From: Austropuccinia psidii
Lineage: Eukaryota > Basidiomycota > Pucciniomycetes > Pucciniales > Sphaerophragmiaceae
Direction of reading: 5' to 3'
Assembly: GCA_023105745.1 (NCBI GenBank)
Contig: JALGQZ010000003.1
Coordinates: 73,568,696-73,632,695 of the forward strand
DNA: 64,000 nt
Shown: one piece after another, positions 1 through 11,699 of the stretch
Layout: every line of letters begins with the position of its first letter
Position numbering within the stretch: position 1 is the first letter of the stretch
The notes under the pieces: generated by a model
The model's input: only the letters and a program-made list of their open reading frames with translations
What the model was told of the DNA's origin: nothing
Databases searched by the model: none
Program-made: the position numbers and the translations under genes

Positions 1-831
1 CTTTCTTTAACTTTATTGAAGAATTCTGTGCCAATATCTGTAACACATATGCCTTCTATATGGTGCTCTTCCTGTGGTACCCATGCTGGATTTTAAGGTG
101 TATTTCCAAGGGCCCATCTGCATTTTTATTAATATTACCAAATTTATGAACTATAATCATCTTTACTCTATGTTCTCAGATGGAAATTTGCCATGTTAGC
201 ATATGTCTGTTTGGAGTTTTCATGTTTGATAAAGATTTCACAGCATTGCAATCTGTAATTACATCAAACACTTTTCCATCCAAATAATAGTGTTATTTTT
301 TCAAATCCCACACTACGCAGAGGCATTCCATTTGGCTTGCTCCATACCTTGCTTCTGTTGGCTTTATTTGTCTTTAAATGAAGTAAATTGTTACTTCCAC
401 AGGTTTTTCATTGATGATTTTTGTTGGGTGTAGTGCAGCACCTAGTCCTTCTCCACAAGAATCAATGTATGGTTTAAAGCGCAGTTTCCAATCTGGCATT
501 AGAAGAAATGGGGGATTTTTTCAGGAATTTTTCAATTCTTCATATGCCTTGACTCTTTCTTCAGTCATTTCAAAGACTGCCTGTTGGTCAAAGAGCTTAT
601 AAAAGGACTAGCAATTTTTGGAAAGTCTTTTATATGCTTTCTGTAATAACCAACAATTTCTAGAAATGGTTGCATTTCTTTTTTGGTTTGGGGCATTGGC
701 TTCAATAGTACTGCTTCTACTTTGTTCTTATCTATGCCCAAACTTAGTCCAGATACAACATTTTCTGGTGCTTTCAGTTCATTTTATGCAAAATGACACT
801 TTTTCAAGGAGATTTTCATGTTTACTTGTAC
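1..831 (-). pseudogene. Gypsy element E1: pol fragment (RT connection to RNase H and beyond)
   Basis: Minus-strand remnant of a Ty3/Gypsy pol, continuing off the left edge. Read from 831 downwards it gives degenerate matches to the RT connection region ([12 protein letters not shown]), the KKEM..FL..GYYR motif and the start of RNase H, in the same order as in the well-preserved D copies at 28882-31830 and 45213-49493. Frameshifts and stops break it throughout, so no long ORF survives. It is the direct continuation of 7033-7760: element A was inserted at 832 and duplicated TGTAC (827-831 and 7033-7037). It would have formed part of the polyprotein that copies retrotransposon RNA into DNA. No function is expected now. 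Confidence 0.8.
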
Positions 832-2250
832 TGTCAGGGTGACTCTATGATATAGTTTCAGATTGATAATAAAAGCTATAACTCTGAGTGTGACACAAAA
901 ATAATGATGATATTAGAGTGAGAATATGAGTAAAAGGGCTATACTAAAATAATTTAGTGATGGTGAGTACTGCTGATAGCCTTGGGTGCAGTGTTTGCCT
1001 GTTGGTTTACAATAGCAAACCCTACAATACTTAAGCTTAAAGTATACCTGTTAAATTCTAAGAGTACCACTTCCTTTTTGAGAAGTTATACCACGTAAGA
1101 ATATCAAGAACAGGATGCTGGATTTGCTTCCTGGTGAGGCAAAGCCTCCTTTTATCTTGTTCTGGGATAGTGGGAGGTGGTTTACCTCTGCACACGACCA
1201 CAGAGTGAAATGTTTAGCTACTGTGGGCTGATTTGTGGTTCTAAACACTCAATACAGGCTAGTATTGGGCTGAAATGTGGTTTTAGAACCACAAGTAGTC
1301 ATTTTTACCCTATACAGGGTGAAGATTTTCACCAATGGAGTTTACAGGTGTGTTCTGGAGCTTCTGACGCGTCAGAAACTGTACAGAACCTCTATGAACC
1401 TCTGTATTTGACTTAACTATAAGGTATTGAAGTATAAATAAGATTCTGCGTCTGTTTGACACCTCATAATCATACTTATGGGATAGTATCCCACTATAAG
1501 GCTGTATTGGACAAACTGTGGAATTTTGACATTTAAACAGCTATAACTTTGTCAGTTTTTGAGATATCAACCTCAAAATTGGTTCAGTGTGTAGCCCTGA
1601 ATGTGTTCTACACAATGGGACCACATTTGATATGGTTATCATGAAAAATGGCAAAGTTATGCCATGTACAAGCGTTTTGTACATATGCATGGTTTGGACA
1701 AAAAGCTGTATTGGGCTTGTTTGCCCCATAACTTCTGCTATAGTTGAGATATGATAAAATGGATGACACAATCAGATAGCCCTGGATGTGCACTTTCCAA
1801 AAAGACCCCACTTTAGGTATCTCACACTAAAACTGTAGAAGTTAGATGAGAGGTGAATGTTTTGTTCACCCTTATTTGGCCTGAATTTGGCCATAACTAC
1901 AGTAATACTGGTGCTAGCTCAGTTTTGCTGGTACCATTGGATAGTCCTGGCTTAGAGCTGCATTTTGCATACCCATTTGATGGGGTTAAGCCTCTTACTC
2001 TGTATTTCAGATGAGAGGTGAAAACTAAGGTTTATGCTCAGCAATAACTTTGCCATGAATAACTTTGTTATTCTTTGTCCTATGATGATGGGACTTATAT
2101 TTTCAGAACAAGGTGAGTTTCCCCTCTCTTTTGATACCTTTTGAGCTAATTTGGCTCAGCTTCATGTTTTGGTGGTATCTTGGCTATACCATGGATTTAT
2201 GGTATTTTGGCTGTCATGCTTGTGCTCTGGTTTTGAGTCACAGGCTGACA
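832..2250 (-). repeat. Element A, 3' LTR (family LTR-A)
   Basis: 1419 bp, TGTCAG...CTGACA. It pairs with 5613-7032. It is the 3' LTR because gag and the polypurine tract read towards it on the minus strand. It contains the 16-bp palindrome at 1362-1377. The short ORFs inside are not supported as genes. Confidence 0.9.
1362..1377. promoter_or_regulatory. 16-bp perfect palindrome with ACGCGT core, copy 1
   Basis: TTCTGACGCGTCAGAA is a perfect palindrome inside the left LTR of element A. Its twin is at 6143-6158. The central ACGCGT equals the MluI cell-cycle box bound by MBF-type factors in fungi. That it is bound here is inference. The solo LTR-A at 15817-17239 lacks it. Confidence 0.5.
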
Positions 2251-2262
2251 TACCCTCCCTTT
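2251..2262 (-). promoter_or_regulatory. Element A polypurine tract
   Basis: On the minus strand AAAGGGAGGGTA lies directly before the 3' LTR start. This is the usual position of the plus-strand DNA primer in LTR elements. Confidence 0.75.
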
Positions 2263-2275
2263 AAAAAAAGGCTCA

Positions 2276-4405
2276 TCATTTATGAGACTTTCCTCCCTTC
2301 TTGGAGGTATTATCATTGTTCATTTGACCTTGAGCCAACAACTTTCTTGTGGTCATACCCTCCCTGTGTGGTGGCTTATGTTTCAAACCATCCAGGTGTT
2401 TGGTCATTGGTTTCCTCCTTCCGGAGTGGACTGAACCAATTAACTTTGTTTCATGGTTCTTAAATTCCACCAAATATTCCTCATGGGGGTTGGGTTCACT
2501 GTATGAATTATCTCCACAGCCATTCCCCACACTATCAGAGTCAGATTCATGACCTTCTTGGTCTTTTGTTGTTTCTTCCTCTCTTGCAAATATCTCTTCC
2601 CTGTCTTTGGGAGAATTTTCTGCATAGTGATTGTGTGATTCACGATTGTGAAATCCTGTTGTGATTTTAGAATCTGAATCATGAGTTTCTTTGGCTTCCA
2701 GGTTTGGATTCTCCCTGTTATCACCAGTACTATGGTTATTGTATCTACCAATAGATGTTCTAATCCTTACTTCTTGCAAAGTATTGGATATTTGATCCAA
2801 GGTGGATTCTTTGGAGCATCTGCATTTTACTGCATGTTCTAAGTCTCCTGGTAGTTTGGTCAACTGTTTGTGATTTCTCATTTCTGTTGTTATGTGAGGG
2901 TCAATGGCTATTAACCTTTTTGACTGTCTCAGACACCAATCATATGGATCCTTGTCCACTGTGTATCTATCATTTCCAAATGAAAGGGTTTTCTGCTATA
3001 TCCATGTATCATTTCTGTACTTTTGGATTATTTGGGTCCTCCACCATGGCCAGTTTCTTCTGCCATGGATTTCTTTCATTTGTGTGTACCAAATACTAGC
3101 ATGTCCTTTAAAAGCTGTATTTAATCTTGCAGTAATCCATTAATCTGGTATACTTGGTACATCAGTGAACAGTCCATCAATATAATCTATGAATTCCATA
3201 TGATCATACTCTCCAGTTCCACAGAATTTGGGCCAGCTTGAGGCCTCAGGAAGCTGTTTCAAGGCTTCCTTTTCAGTATAAGACATATTATCTCCATCCT
3301 GGTATTTTAATGGAGACCTTGCCTTATTCACCAATAAAGAATCTGGTTTTATGTCTTCCTGGTGGTATGGGGTGCTTCCAGAAACATGCCCTTGTGTTTG
3401 GGGTTTCATTTTTTGGCAGAAATTGAACAATTTGTCAATATCTTGTTCCAGGTATTCCCTTTCCCTTTTGCAGTTATTTTGCTCCTCTAAGACTTGATTT
3501 AGTCTTCTTTTGGAATCTTCTGAGGCTTTATACAATTCAATATAGTTCTCTTGAAGAGTATGAATAGTTTTGGTTTGTAAGGTACAAACCTCTTGTAACC
3601 TTGACATACTTTCATGGAGTCTTGCAAACTTTTTTTGAGTTTGTTCTACAAATTGGGAAAATTATAACCATAGAGTATTACTACTTATGGTACTCTCAGG
3701 TATCACAACATTGTGTTTCATCTGAGTGGAGATATCATTCCTTATCATAGGGCTGCTAGGTGCATTAGAAGTATTTACAACTGTTTGTTGTTTGTTTGTA
3801 CTTCTTGCAACAGGTCCAACAATTTCTGGATCATAGGATCTGACTCTTTTAGCCTCTGGTTGAAAGAAGTCTTGTTCTTGCCTTATGATCCTTTTCCTCT
3901 CCTGGATTCTATCTTGGATTGGAAAGTATAGTGACTCTTGGTCACTGATCTGCTGGTGCCTGAGTGGTGTGAAGCCACTAGGGAGTCTGGTTGGGTTACC
4001 AGTCCTCATGAGCCTGAAAGGGTCAGAGTGTGTTATCTCTTGTTCCATTTCTTGTCTATCATAAGTTCTTTGAAGAATATCTCTTTGAGGGAAATCTTCT
4101 GAATACTTTCTACAAGTTCTTTGTAGTGGGAGTCTGGTTTGAATTCCCTGTCTGCCATTCCCCATTGGAGAAGTTCTTGGAAGATTTGATTGGTTAGAAC
4201 AAACTGTTCTATGCAGGCCATTCCTGGAGGTTTGCTGTTGAAACCCATTTTGGAAGGTGTAGAAAGGTTCATGTTGCCATGTATTATGACTTTGAACAAC
4301 TTCAACTTCTCTTTTTTCCAGGCCTCTATTCCAACTGATGGCTTTTTCTCTTTGTAAGGAATAATCCCTTGGAAATCCAAAGTCTTTGGAATGAGGTGGT
4401 ATCAT
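2276..4405 (-). pseudogene. Element A gag, interrupted by in-frame stops
   Basis: Three open segments (4405-3662, 3607-3140 and 2959-2276) lie in the same minus-strand frame, separated only by stops: TAA at 3662-3664, TAA at 3140-3142 and TAG at 2996-2998. It is therefore one gag frame of about 710 codons with nonsense mutations, not three genes. Recognisable features: a coiled-coil-like stretch near 3600-3450 (repeated Leu/Glu/Lys); the capsid motif W-P-K-F-x-G-x-GEYDHMEFI at about 3235-3180; and the W-Y...W-x-WW block at 3091-3041 shared with D and E2 Gag. The C-terminal third is acidic and polar, and unlike D it has no CX2CX4HX4C zinc knuckle. Gag would form the particle that packages the RNA. 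Confidence 0.8.
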
Positions 4406-4530
4406 TTCTGATTTGTAAAGTGAGAGTTTCAGCTAGTTTATTGAATCCCTTTTTTGTTAGGAATTTATAAGTCACTTTGGACAAGTTATTATTGAAAATA
4501 TCAATAATAAATATAAATCAACTCTCCCCA

Positions 4531-5275
4531 ATATATACTGTGTATATATTAAAAATACATTAATAATAAAATATGGTTTTCATTTTATTAATAAGTATTA
4601 TTATTGAAATTATCAATAATAATGATAATAATCAATTTTTCACACCAATTTGGGTGAAAAAATGAATTATAAGGGTTTTTCTGTAAAAAATTCAATCAAT
4701 ATATACTTTGTATATATTATGAAAAAAAGATCAATAATAAAATATAATTTTTATTTTATTATTGAGTATTATTATTGAAATTATCAATAATAATGATAAT
4801 AATCAATTTTTCACGCCAATTTGGGTGAAAAAAGGAATTATCAGAGTTTTTCTGTAAGAAAAATTCAAATAATATATACTTTGTATATATTAGGAAAAAA
4901 AACAATAATAAAATATGGTTTTTATTTTATTATGAAGTACTATTATTGGTATTATCAATAATAATGATAATAATCAATTTTTCACGCCAATTTGGGTGAA
5001 AAAAAGAATTATCAGAGTTTTTCTGTAAGAAAAATTCAAATAATATATACTTTGTATATATTATGAAAAAAAAATAATAATAAAATATGGTTTTTATTTT
5101 ATTATGAAGTATTATTATTGGTATTATCAATAATAATGATAATAATCAATTTTTCACGCCAATTTGGGTGAAAAAATGAATTATCAGAGTTTTTCTTCAA
5201 GAAAAATTCAAAAAATATATACTTTGTATATATTATGAAAAAAAAACAATAATAAAATATGGTTTTTATTTTATT
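4531..5275. repeat. AT-rich tandem array, about 172-bp unit, roughly 4.3 copies
   Basis: The marker ATATATAC(T/TT)GTATATAT starts at 4531, 4699, 4872, 5043 and 5215, giving periods of 168, 173, 171 and 172 bp. Each full unit contains TTTTTCAC...GTGAAAAA, an 8-bp inverted repeat (first at 4636-4643/4654-4661), and a run of TTATTATTG/CAATAATAA inverted repeats. The array occupies the gag leader of element A. The minus-strand ORF at 4930-5130 is an artefact of these repeats. Confidence 0.9.
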
Positions 5276-5596
5276 ATAAAAGGAGAATATTTTATAAATA
5301 TAAATTATTTATTTATAACTCTTCAAAAATGAAAAAATATTATTTTTTAAAAAAGGATATGTATACAGTTTTTTTTTGTTTTTTATTATTATGTTTTTTT
5401 TATATATTTTTTTATTTTTGAGTAAAAAAAATCAGAATAGAGAAAAACCAGGAAATTAATCCCCTTCAGGGCTTTTTATGGTTTAAAAAAGGAGAAAATA
5501 AGCAATGAAACAAGGATAATAACTCTAAAAAGCATGAATATAAGCTAACAATAGTGAAAACAAGCTAGCATTTCGTCTAAAATAGGTAAAAAACCA
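5276..5596. other. AT-rich leader between the tandem array and the PBS
   Basis: Low-complexity A/T tracts run up to about 5420, followed by ordinary AT-rich sequence. No ORF or recognisable signal was seen. It is the beginning of the untranslated leader of element A on the minus strand. Confidence 0.6.
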
Positions 5597-5612
5597 GGCC
5601 AGGCCCCCAAAA
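5597..5612 (-). promoter_or_regulatory. Element A primer-binding site (putative)
   Basis: The plus strand reads GGCCAGGCCCCCAAAA directly beside the 5' LTR. The same GGCCAGGCCCCCAAA core lies beside the 5' LTRs of E2 (24788-24805) and D (50170-50187). Position and conservation support a PBS; the matching primer tRNA was not identified. Confidence 0.65.
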
Positions 5613-7032
5613 TGTCAGGGTGACTCTATGATATAGCTTCAGAATGATAATAAAAGCTATAACTCTGAATGTGACACGAAAATAATTATGATATTAGAGT
5701 GAGAATATGAGTAAAAGGGCTATACTAAAACATTTTAGTGATGGTGAGTACTGCTGATAGCTCTGAGTGCAGTGTTTGCCTGTTGGTTTTCAATAACAAA
5801 CCCTACAATACTTAAGCTTAAAGTATACTTGTTAAATTCTAAGAGTACCACTTCCTTTTTGAGAAGTTATACCACATAAGAATATCAAGAACAGGATGCT
5901 GGATTTGCTTGCTGGTGAGGAAAAGCCTCCTTTTATCTTGTTCTGGGGTAGTGGGAGGTGGTTTACCTCTGCACATGACCACAGAGTGAAATTTTTCACT
6001 ACTGTGGGATGATTTGTGGTTCTATACACTCAATACAGGCTAGTATTGGGTTGAAATGTGGTTTTAGAACCACAAGTAGTCATTTTTACCCTATACAGGG
6101 TGAATATTTTCACCAATGGAGTTTACAGGTGTGTTCTGGTGCTTCTGACGCGTCAGAAACTGTACAGAACCTGTATGGACCTCTGTATTTGACTTAACTA
6201 TGAGGTATTGAAGTATAAATAAGCTTCTGCATCTGTTTGACACCTCATAATCATACTTATGGGATAGTATCCCACTATAAGGATGTATTGGCCAAACTGT
6301 GGGATTTTGACATTTAAACAGCCATAACTTTGTCAGTTTTTGAGATATCAACCTCAAAATTGGTTCAGTATGTAGCCCTGAATGTGTTCTACACATTGGG
6401 ACCACATTTGATATGGCTATCATTCAAAATGGCAAAGTTATGCCATGTACAAGCTTTTTGTACATATGCATGGTTTGGACAAAAAGCTGTATTGGGCTTG
6501 TTTGCCCCATAACTTCTGCAATAGTTGAGATATGATAAAATGAATGACACAATCACATATCCTTGATTGTGCACTTTCCAAAAAGACCCCACTTTAAGTA
6601 TCTCACACTAAAACTGTAGAAGTTAGATGAGAGGTGAATGTTTTGTTCACCCTTATTTGGCCTGAAATTGACCATACCTCCAGTAATATTGGTGCTAGCT
6701 CAGTTTGGCTGGTACCATTGGAGATCCCGGGCTTAGAGCTTCATTTTGAATACCCATTTGATGGGGTTAAGTTTCTTCTTCTGGATTTTAGATGGGAGGT
6801 GAAAATTAAGGTTTATGCTCAGCAATAACTTTGAGCATGAATAACTTTGTTATTTTTTGTCCTATGGTGATGGGACTTATATTTTCAAAAAGGAGTGGGT
6901 TTCCCCTTTTGTTTGATACCTTTTGAGCTAATTTGGCTCAGCTCCATGTTTTGGTGGTATCTTGGCTATACCATTGGTTTATGGTATTTTGGCTGTCATG
7001 CTTGTGCTCTGGATTTGAGTCACAGGCTGACA
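5613..7032 (-). repeat. Element A, 5' LTR (family LTR-A)
   Basis: 1420 bp, TGTCAG...CTGACA, the partner of 832-2250 and flanked outside by TSD TGTAC. It should carry the promoter of the minus-strand transcript. Palindrome copy 2 is at 6143-6158. Confidence 0.9.
6143..6158. promoter_or_regulatory. 16-bp perfect palindrome with ACGCGT core, copy 2
   Basis: Same sequence as 1362-1377, kept unchanged although the surrounding LTRs have diverged by several per cent. Confidence 0.5.
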
Positions 7033-7760
7033 TGTACTATCTTTTGCAAGACTCTTTCCAGTCTTTTGAAGTAACTTTACCAAGTTTCTGAGCAAACTAT
7101 GATATCATCAATATAGATAATCAACCATACTTCTGACAATTGTTAAGAAAATATGGTATTCATCATCCTTTGGTAATGGGAAGGTGCATTTTTTATACCA
7201 AATGGCATTCTTGGATATTCAAGAATTCCACAGTGGACTGTTATCCTCAGTAGTCTCTTGGCATTGTCTGTCAAGACATTTTGATGAAAACCCTTCAGAG
7301 CATCCATGGCTGTGATGAACTTAGCTTGTGATAATTGTGTCAATGTCTCATGAATTCTGGGTATTGGATATCTTTCAGGGATAGTATAGGTGTTTAGAGC
7401 TCTAAAGTCCCCTACCATCTTTGATTTTCCATTATGCCAGGTAATAATTACAGCATTAGTGACCTCTACCTGTTCATTATGTCCTACTTTCCTTAATACT
7501 CCAAGGTCTATTAATTCTTTAATGTGTACCTCTAAAGCTCCCCTGGCTCTTGGGCTAGCTGGGTAAGCTGGTCTTCTTAATAGAAGTGGATGATGTTTTT
7601 CCACATTAATGATTATATCTACCTCATGTCCAATTATGGCACCTAGTGGTTCTTTGTCAGTTTCAAAGGCATTCTTATATTTAAATAAGAGCTCAATCAA
7701 TTTTTCTTTCATTTTTTATGTTAATTAATGATGGAATTCTGCCTCTTTCAGTTGTTCAGC
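7033..7760 (-). pseudogene. Gypsy element E1: reverse transcriptase fragment
   Basis: A minus-strand ORF (7712-7143, 189 aa) covers the RT fingers and palm: the [13 protein letters not shown] entry motif, [12 protein letters not shown], catalytic motif A in [10 protein letters not shown], and [19 protein letters not shown] stop at 7143 follows, and the YIDD catalytic motif survives at about 7115-7090 beyond it. Upstream (7713-7760) the frame is broken, and the sequence ends at LTR-C at 7760, so the protease and the end of gag are missing. The fragment joins directly to 1-831 once element A is ignored. It is an inactive copy. Confidence 0.85.
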
Positions 7761-8464
7761 TGTAAGGTTTGACTATGAAACAATAGGTAAAAGCTACTAA
7801 TATGTTACTTATTGTACTATGAATGTCCTTATACATAAAATAAATAAGATAAAAAATTATTATAACAATAAAGAACTATTATAATTATGGCGTAAAAATA
7901 ATTAGATTAATAAATAAATATATTAATATAAGCTAATTAATATATTTAAAAGCACTTTATCATTGTTACCAACAAATATTAAAGGCGTAAAGAATTGTTT
8001 TTTATTAATAAGATACAACCAATAGCAATAGTATTACCAATATTAAAGTTATAAGTTAATATAAATACTATTTATATTAATTAAAGAATTATTAAAGTAA
8101 TAATAGAGAGAAAATTATTATAATGAGAAGAAAATAACCTACTTTTAATACTCAATATAATAATTTTGAATGTTATTACGCCAAAAAATATAAATAAAAC
8201 TTATTTAAATTGTATTTACAATAAAAATTAAGAGAAATTACAATTTATCTTGATTTTACGTGGATTTGAGTTTTTTAAGAGAAATTTAAACGAAACAGTT
8301 AAATAATTGAAGTAATCACATCAATAATTATGATCATAATAAGGATAGTCTTTTGTCTTTAATAATATAAGAGCTTTGTATATAAAGAATAAAGAAATTA
8401 CCTTTTTGTTTTAATTATTTATTGTTTTGTAAGCGTCTGAGGGGAAAATAGAGTAAAAAGAGCT

Positions 8465-8473
8465 CTATTTATA
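8465..8473 (-). promoter_or_regulatory. Conserved TATA box in LTR-C
   Basis: The minus strand reads TATAAATAG. The identical motif is found at 22000-22008 and 25524-25532 in the other LTR-C copies, within a conserved block including GAGCTCTATTTATAGTAAAT on the plus strand. The orientation agrees with minus-strand gag-pol transcription. Confidence 0.6.
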
Positions 8474-8807
8474 GTAAATACCTCCCTTCTAGAGTGCAGA
8501 AAGCTTCTAGTAGACGTGTACTGATTCTTTCTACTAAAATTGATCAATATTTCAAGGTTTAGTGAAGATTACATCATGATCAAACCATCTTACCTCATTA
8601 TTACGCCATTATTTAGAGTTATCACTGTAACTCTAAGTCTGATGACATCATAGGCTTGGCAGAAGTTTAAACTTTTTGTATTTTATTATTATTAATCATA
8701 ATCTAATAGTATTCATCAGTTTTATCACTTATATGACTGTTAAACATAAAATAAGATTACAGTGAGTGATCATAAATGATCAAATTTAAGCTTAAACTTT
8801 GATCATT

Positions 8808-10731
8808 TGTGAGCCTTGAGGTATATTTTACACACCCAAATAGGCCACAATTATCTTAAAAATGAATTTTTAATTATGCATAACTCATAAGTCATGCATA
8901 TATCCAAAATTTATCATTTTTAATTTCAGAAAAGATGAATAACTTTTTATTGAGTAAGTAAATCCATGGATTTAAGACCAGATTTGGAATCTACACAAAA
9001 ATTCACCTGGGGTAGCTCAATAGAGTGAATAAGCTCAAATTAACTCTTTGAGGTGGTAAAATGGAAAATACTTCAATACCACATCATCAATACCACATAA
9101 AAGATCCGTGAAAATTTTTGTTTTTCTTAATTTCACGCAACAATAATGGGAATGTGAGAAATCCCATGTTACATATACACTAAGAATAGTGTTATGCATG
9201 TTTTGAGCACTTAATATCATGGTATTCTTACATGGACTTTTGGTACACCCATAGTGGATATCTCACTTGAAGCTTAAATTTTTATTTTGATGTGAAAAAT
9301 AAGCAAGGGGGACAAAAGACATCAAAGAGAGCCAGGGTACCCAACTTCTGAGGCCTCAGAGGCATGGACAGCTCCAAAGCTTGGATCCATGGCTGATCTT
9401 GGCCTAATTGGTAAACTAAAACCCTTTTGGAACTTGGTTACCATGTTACAACTACTGTAAATCTTAAGAAAATAGCTAATAACCTGCTGTTTTGACGTGC
9501 CAAGGAGGTAAAAAGCTACTTAGACTCCTGTAACCATGTCAATTATTAATGATTTTCCTTGGATAAACCCCAAAAGAGTAATTAAAACCCTTTTTGGATT
9601 TGTATCCATTGATTTACCTCATAGCAACCAGTGAAACACTGATATTTGCACTTCTATGTAGAAATGAGGTTAAAACTTCAAAAATTCATTAAAAATACAA
9701 TTCTTAATGAATCTTTCTGAAGCTTTCAGGACTAATAAAGAACTGTATTATCTATGGTACAACCAAAAAGAATCATGGTTTTACTAGTAAAATTAATAGT
9801 CTTTCTTACAGTCCATTTTTGACTATTTTACATGAAACACTGAATCTTCAAAAATTCACAGTAATTACAACCTGGGATGAAATTGGCAATAACATTGATA
9901 ACTTTGAGAAATAAATGATTCTTTTGGAATAAAAGAAGATTTACAGATGTTACTCCTTTTATGCTTAACCATATTTGGGTTGGTAGTCACGTAAAAGCAT
10001 CAATTAAAGTAATTATGATAATCTTACGTGACAACAGATGATGCAATCAATAATCCAAAAAGGTGTATTGTTTTTTCACTCACTGCTTTTTCAGTATGCT
10101 CCATGGCACGCCTCTGTGAGCTGTTGTTGACTTAAAAGAGGCCTCCTCTTGCTGTTTTTTCCACATGATCATCTTATTATCATTTAAACCATTATTACCA
10201 ACAAAGTAAGTATTAGTTACAGCTATTCTCAAGTGTTTTAAATCTTTCAGAATCAATCAGAAAGACGTGAAATCATAGAATCCAACTATATATTGTTGTA
10301 ATACTGTTATAAATCCATTTTGATACTTAAAATTCACAATTCTACATCAAATCTCTCTATCTTATCTTTCAATAGGTTCTTTGGAATAATAGTGAGTGAT
10401 TTATCTTTAATTCTTAAAGTTTTTCTCTAAAATTAGTTTTCTTCAATAATTATCATTATAATTATCTTTGCAAAAGATAATTATATATTAAAATAATTTT
10501 ATTATTTTAATAAAAGAAGTTTTATTATTAAAATCTTCTTGTAATTGATTCTTGTAGACAATTACTTTCCCACTGTTAAAATCGCTAGTAGTGCTTAACA
10601 CGTGAAAGAAATAATTCTTTAATTATTTAATTGTGGCTATAATAATATTTTATTATTATATTTCATAAGAACAGACATAGTACTGTTGATTAATAGTAAT
10701 ATTATCATCAGTTTCATAGTCACATCTTACA
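8808..10731 (+). repeat. Solo LTR-D inserted in the E2 3' LTR
   Basis: 1924 bp, TGTGAGCCTTGAGG...CATCTTACA, with a perfect 5-bp TSD, TCATT (8803-8807 and 10732-10736). It is full length compared with 31971-33890 and 41729-43649. It is the product of LTR-LTR recombination of a D-family element. The region holds no gene. Confidence 0.92.
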
Positions 10732-11591
10732 TCATTAATAACTTTTAAGTTATACACCCTCCAGCTATTCTGATACCTTGGCATTTCATTAAATCATCAA
10801 AAATCTATTTTTTATAATCTTACTTCTAACTTGTCTTTTCTGTCGAAATTCAGTATTTTAAACTTCAAACCATGATTTCAAGCGGTTATACCTTGAATAT
10901 TGTAATAACAATTATGTCATTATACACATATGATCTATTGAATCCTGACTGTCTCCTTTTTTTTAAGTTTGGACCACTTTCACAACAAAGTGGTCAACAG
11001 CTCTATTGATTTTATTCAATAATCCATTACAAATTTAACCTTTTTTATAGCTTTTGAAATAAAGTTCATATCTGTGTTCCTACATTAATCATGTGGTGAC
11101 CTTTTTTTTGGTTTATCTCTCTATCTTGTTTATTTCAAGAGATATTAGCTAAAAACCATGAATATATGCAGTGACCAAAAAAGTATGTATATTCAGCTTA
11201 ATTCCTTAAGTATTAACTTTAGAGATTAGCTTTATAATTGTTTTATGTGTTGAAATTTATGGTGAATCCAATGGTACAGTTTATTTCACATTTTTGCATT
11301 GCTTTCTGAGATAAATGAGGTTTTGTACCTTTTTTAAGGTATTATTACTTATACTTCAGTAATTATTGACTTTTCAGATATGCCATAAAAATGAAATATG
11401 TGTATTTTACCATGGGTAATCTGATGGTGTAATTCATTTCCCATGTTTTTTCATTAGATTATTAGTTAATTCAGATTCTATACTTCTTTATGGTATTTTA
11501 CTAATTTTTGAGATAATTATCATAAGCATAATTATTACAGAAATTTTGTTGTGACCTTTTTTCATATATGGTTATATCTCAAAGGCTCACA

Positions 11592-11603
11592 TTCCCTTAA
11601 AAC
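11592..11603 (-). promoter_or_regulatory. E2 polypurine tract
   Basis: On the minus strand TTTTAAGGGAA lies directly before the TGTGAGCC start of the 3' LTR. Confidence 0.6.
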
Positions 11604-11699
11604 AAAAAAGATTGTAGCACAATATGATATAGCTAATTAGGGTATCATCCACTGTCCTACCTCTTCAATAGACTTTGTTAGTCTTGAAGCTCAATAATG

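Larger units (their letters stand above)
832..7032 (-). mobile_element. Element A: gag-only (non-autonomous) LTR retrotransposon
   Basis: A complete insertion of about 6.2 kb with two LTRs (832-2250 and 5613-7032), both starting TGTCAG and ending CTGACA, and a perfect 5-bp TSD, TGTAC (827-831 and 7033-7037). The 3.36-kb interior reads on the minus strand: primer-binding site beside the right LTR, a tandem-repeat leader, a broken gag, and a purine-rich tract beside the left LTR. No protease, RT, RNase H or integrase is present, nor room for them, so replication would need enzymes supplied in trans. The two LTRs differ visibly (about five changes in the first 90 bases), so the insertion is not recent. 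This matches the layout called TR-GAG in plants. Confidence 0.9.
7761..11591 (-). repeat. E2 3' LTR (family LTR-C), interrupted
   Basis: TGTAAG...CTCACA. Removing the nested solo LTR-D and one TSD copy leaves about 1.90 kb, comparable to the other LTR-C copies (about 2.03 and 1.94 kb). A TATA box on the minus strand lies at 8465-8473. Confidence 0.85.

Noticed and set aside
2113..2463. 116-aa plus-strand ORF
   Set aside because: Crosses the LTR/internal boundary of element A and is antisense to gag.
4531..5275. Regularly spaced repeats, at first sight CRISPR-like
   Set aside because: Units are contiguous 172-bp tandem repeats without unique spacers, in a eukaryotic retrotransposon leader.
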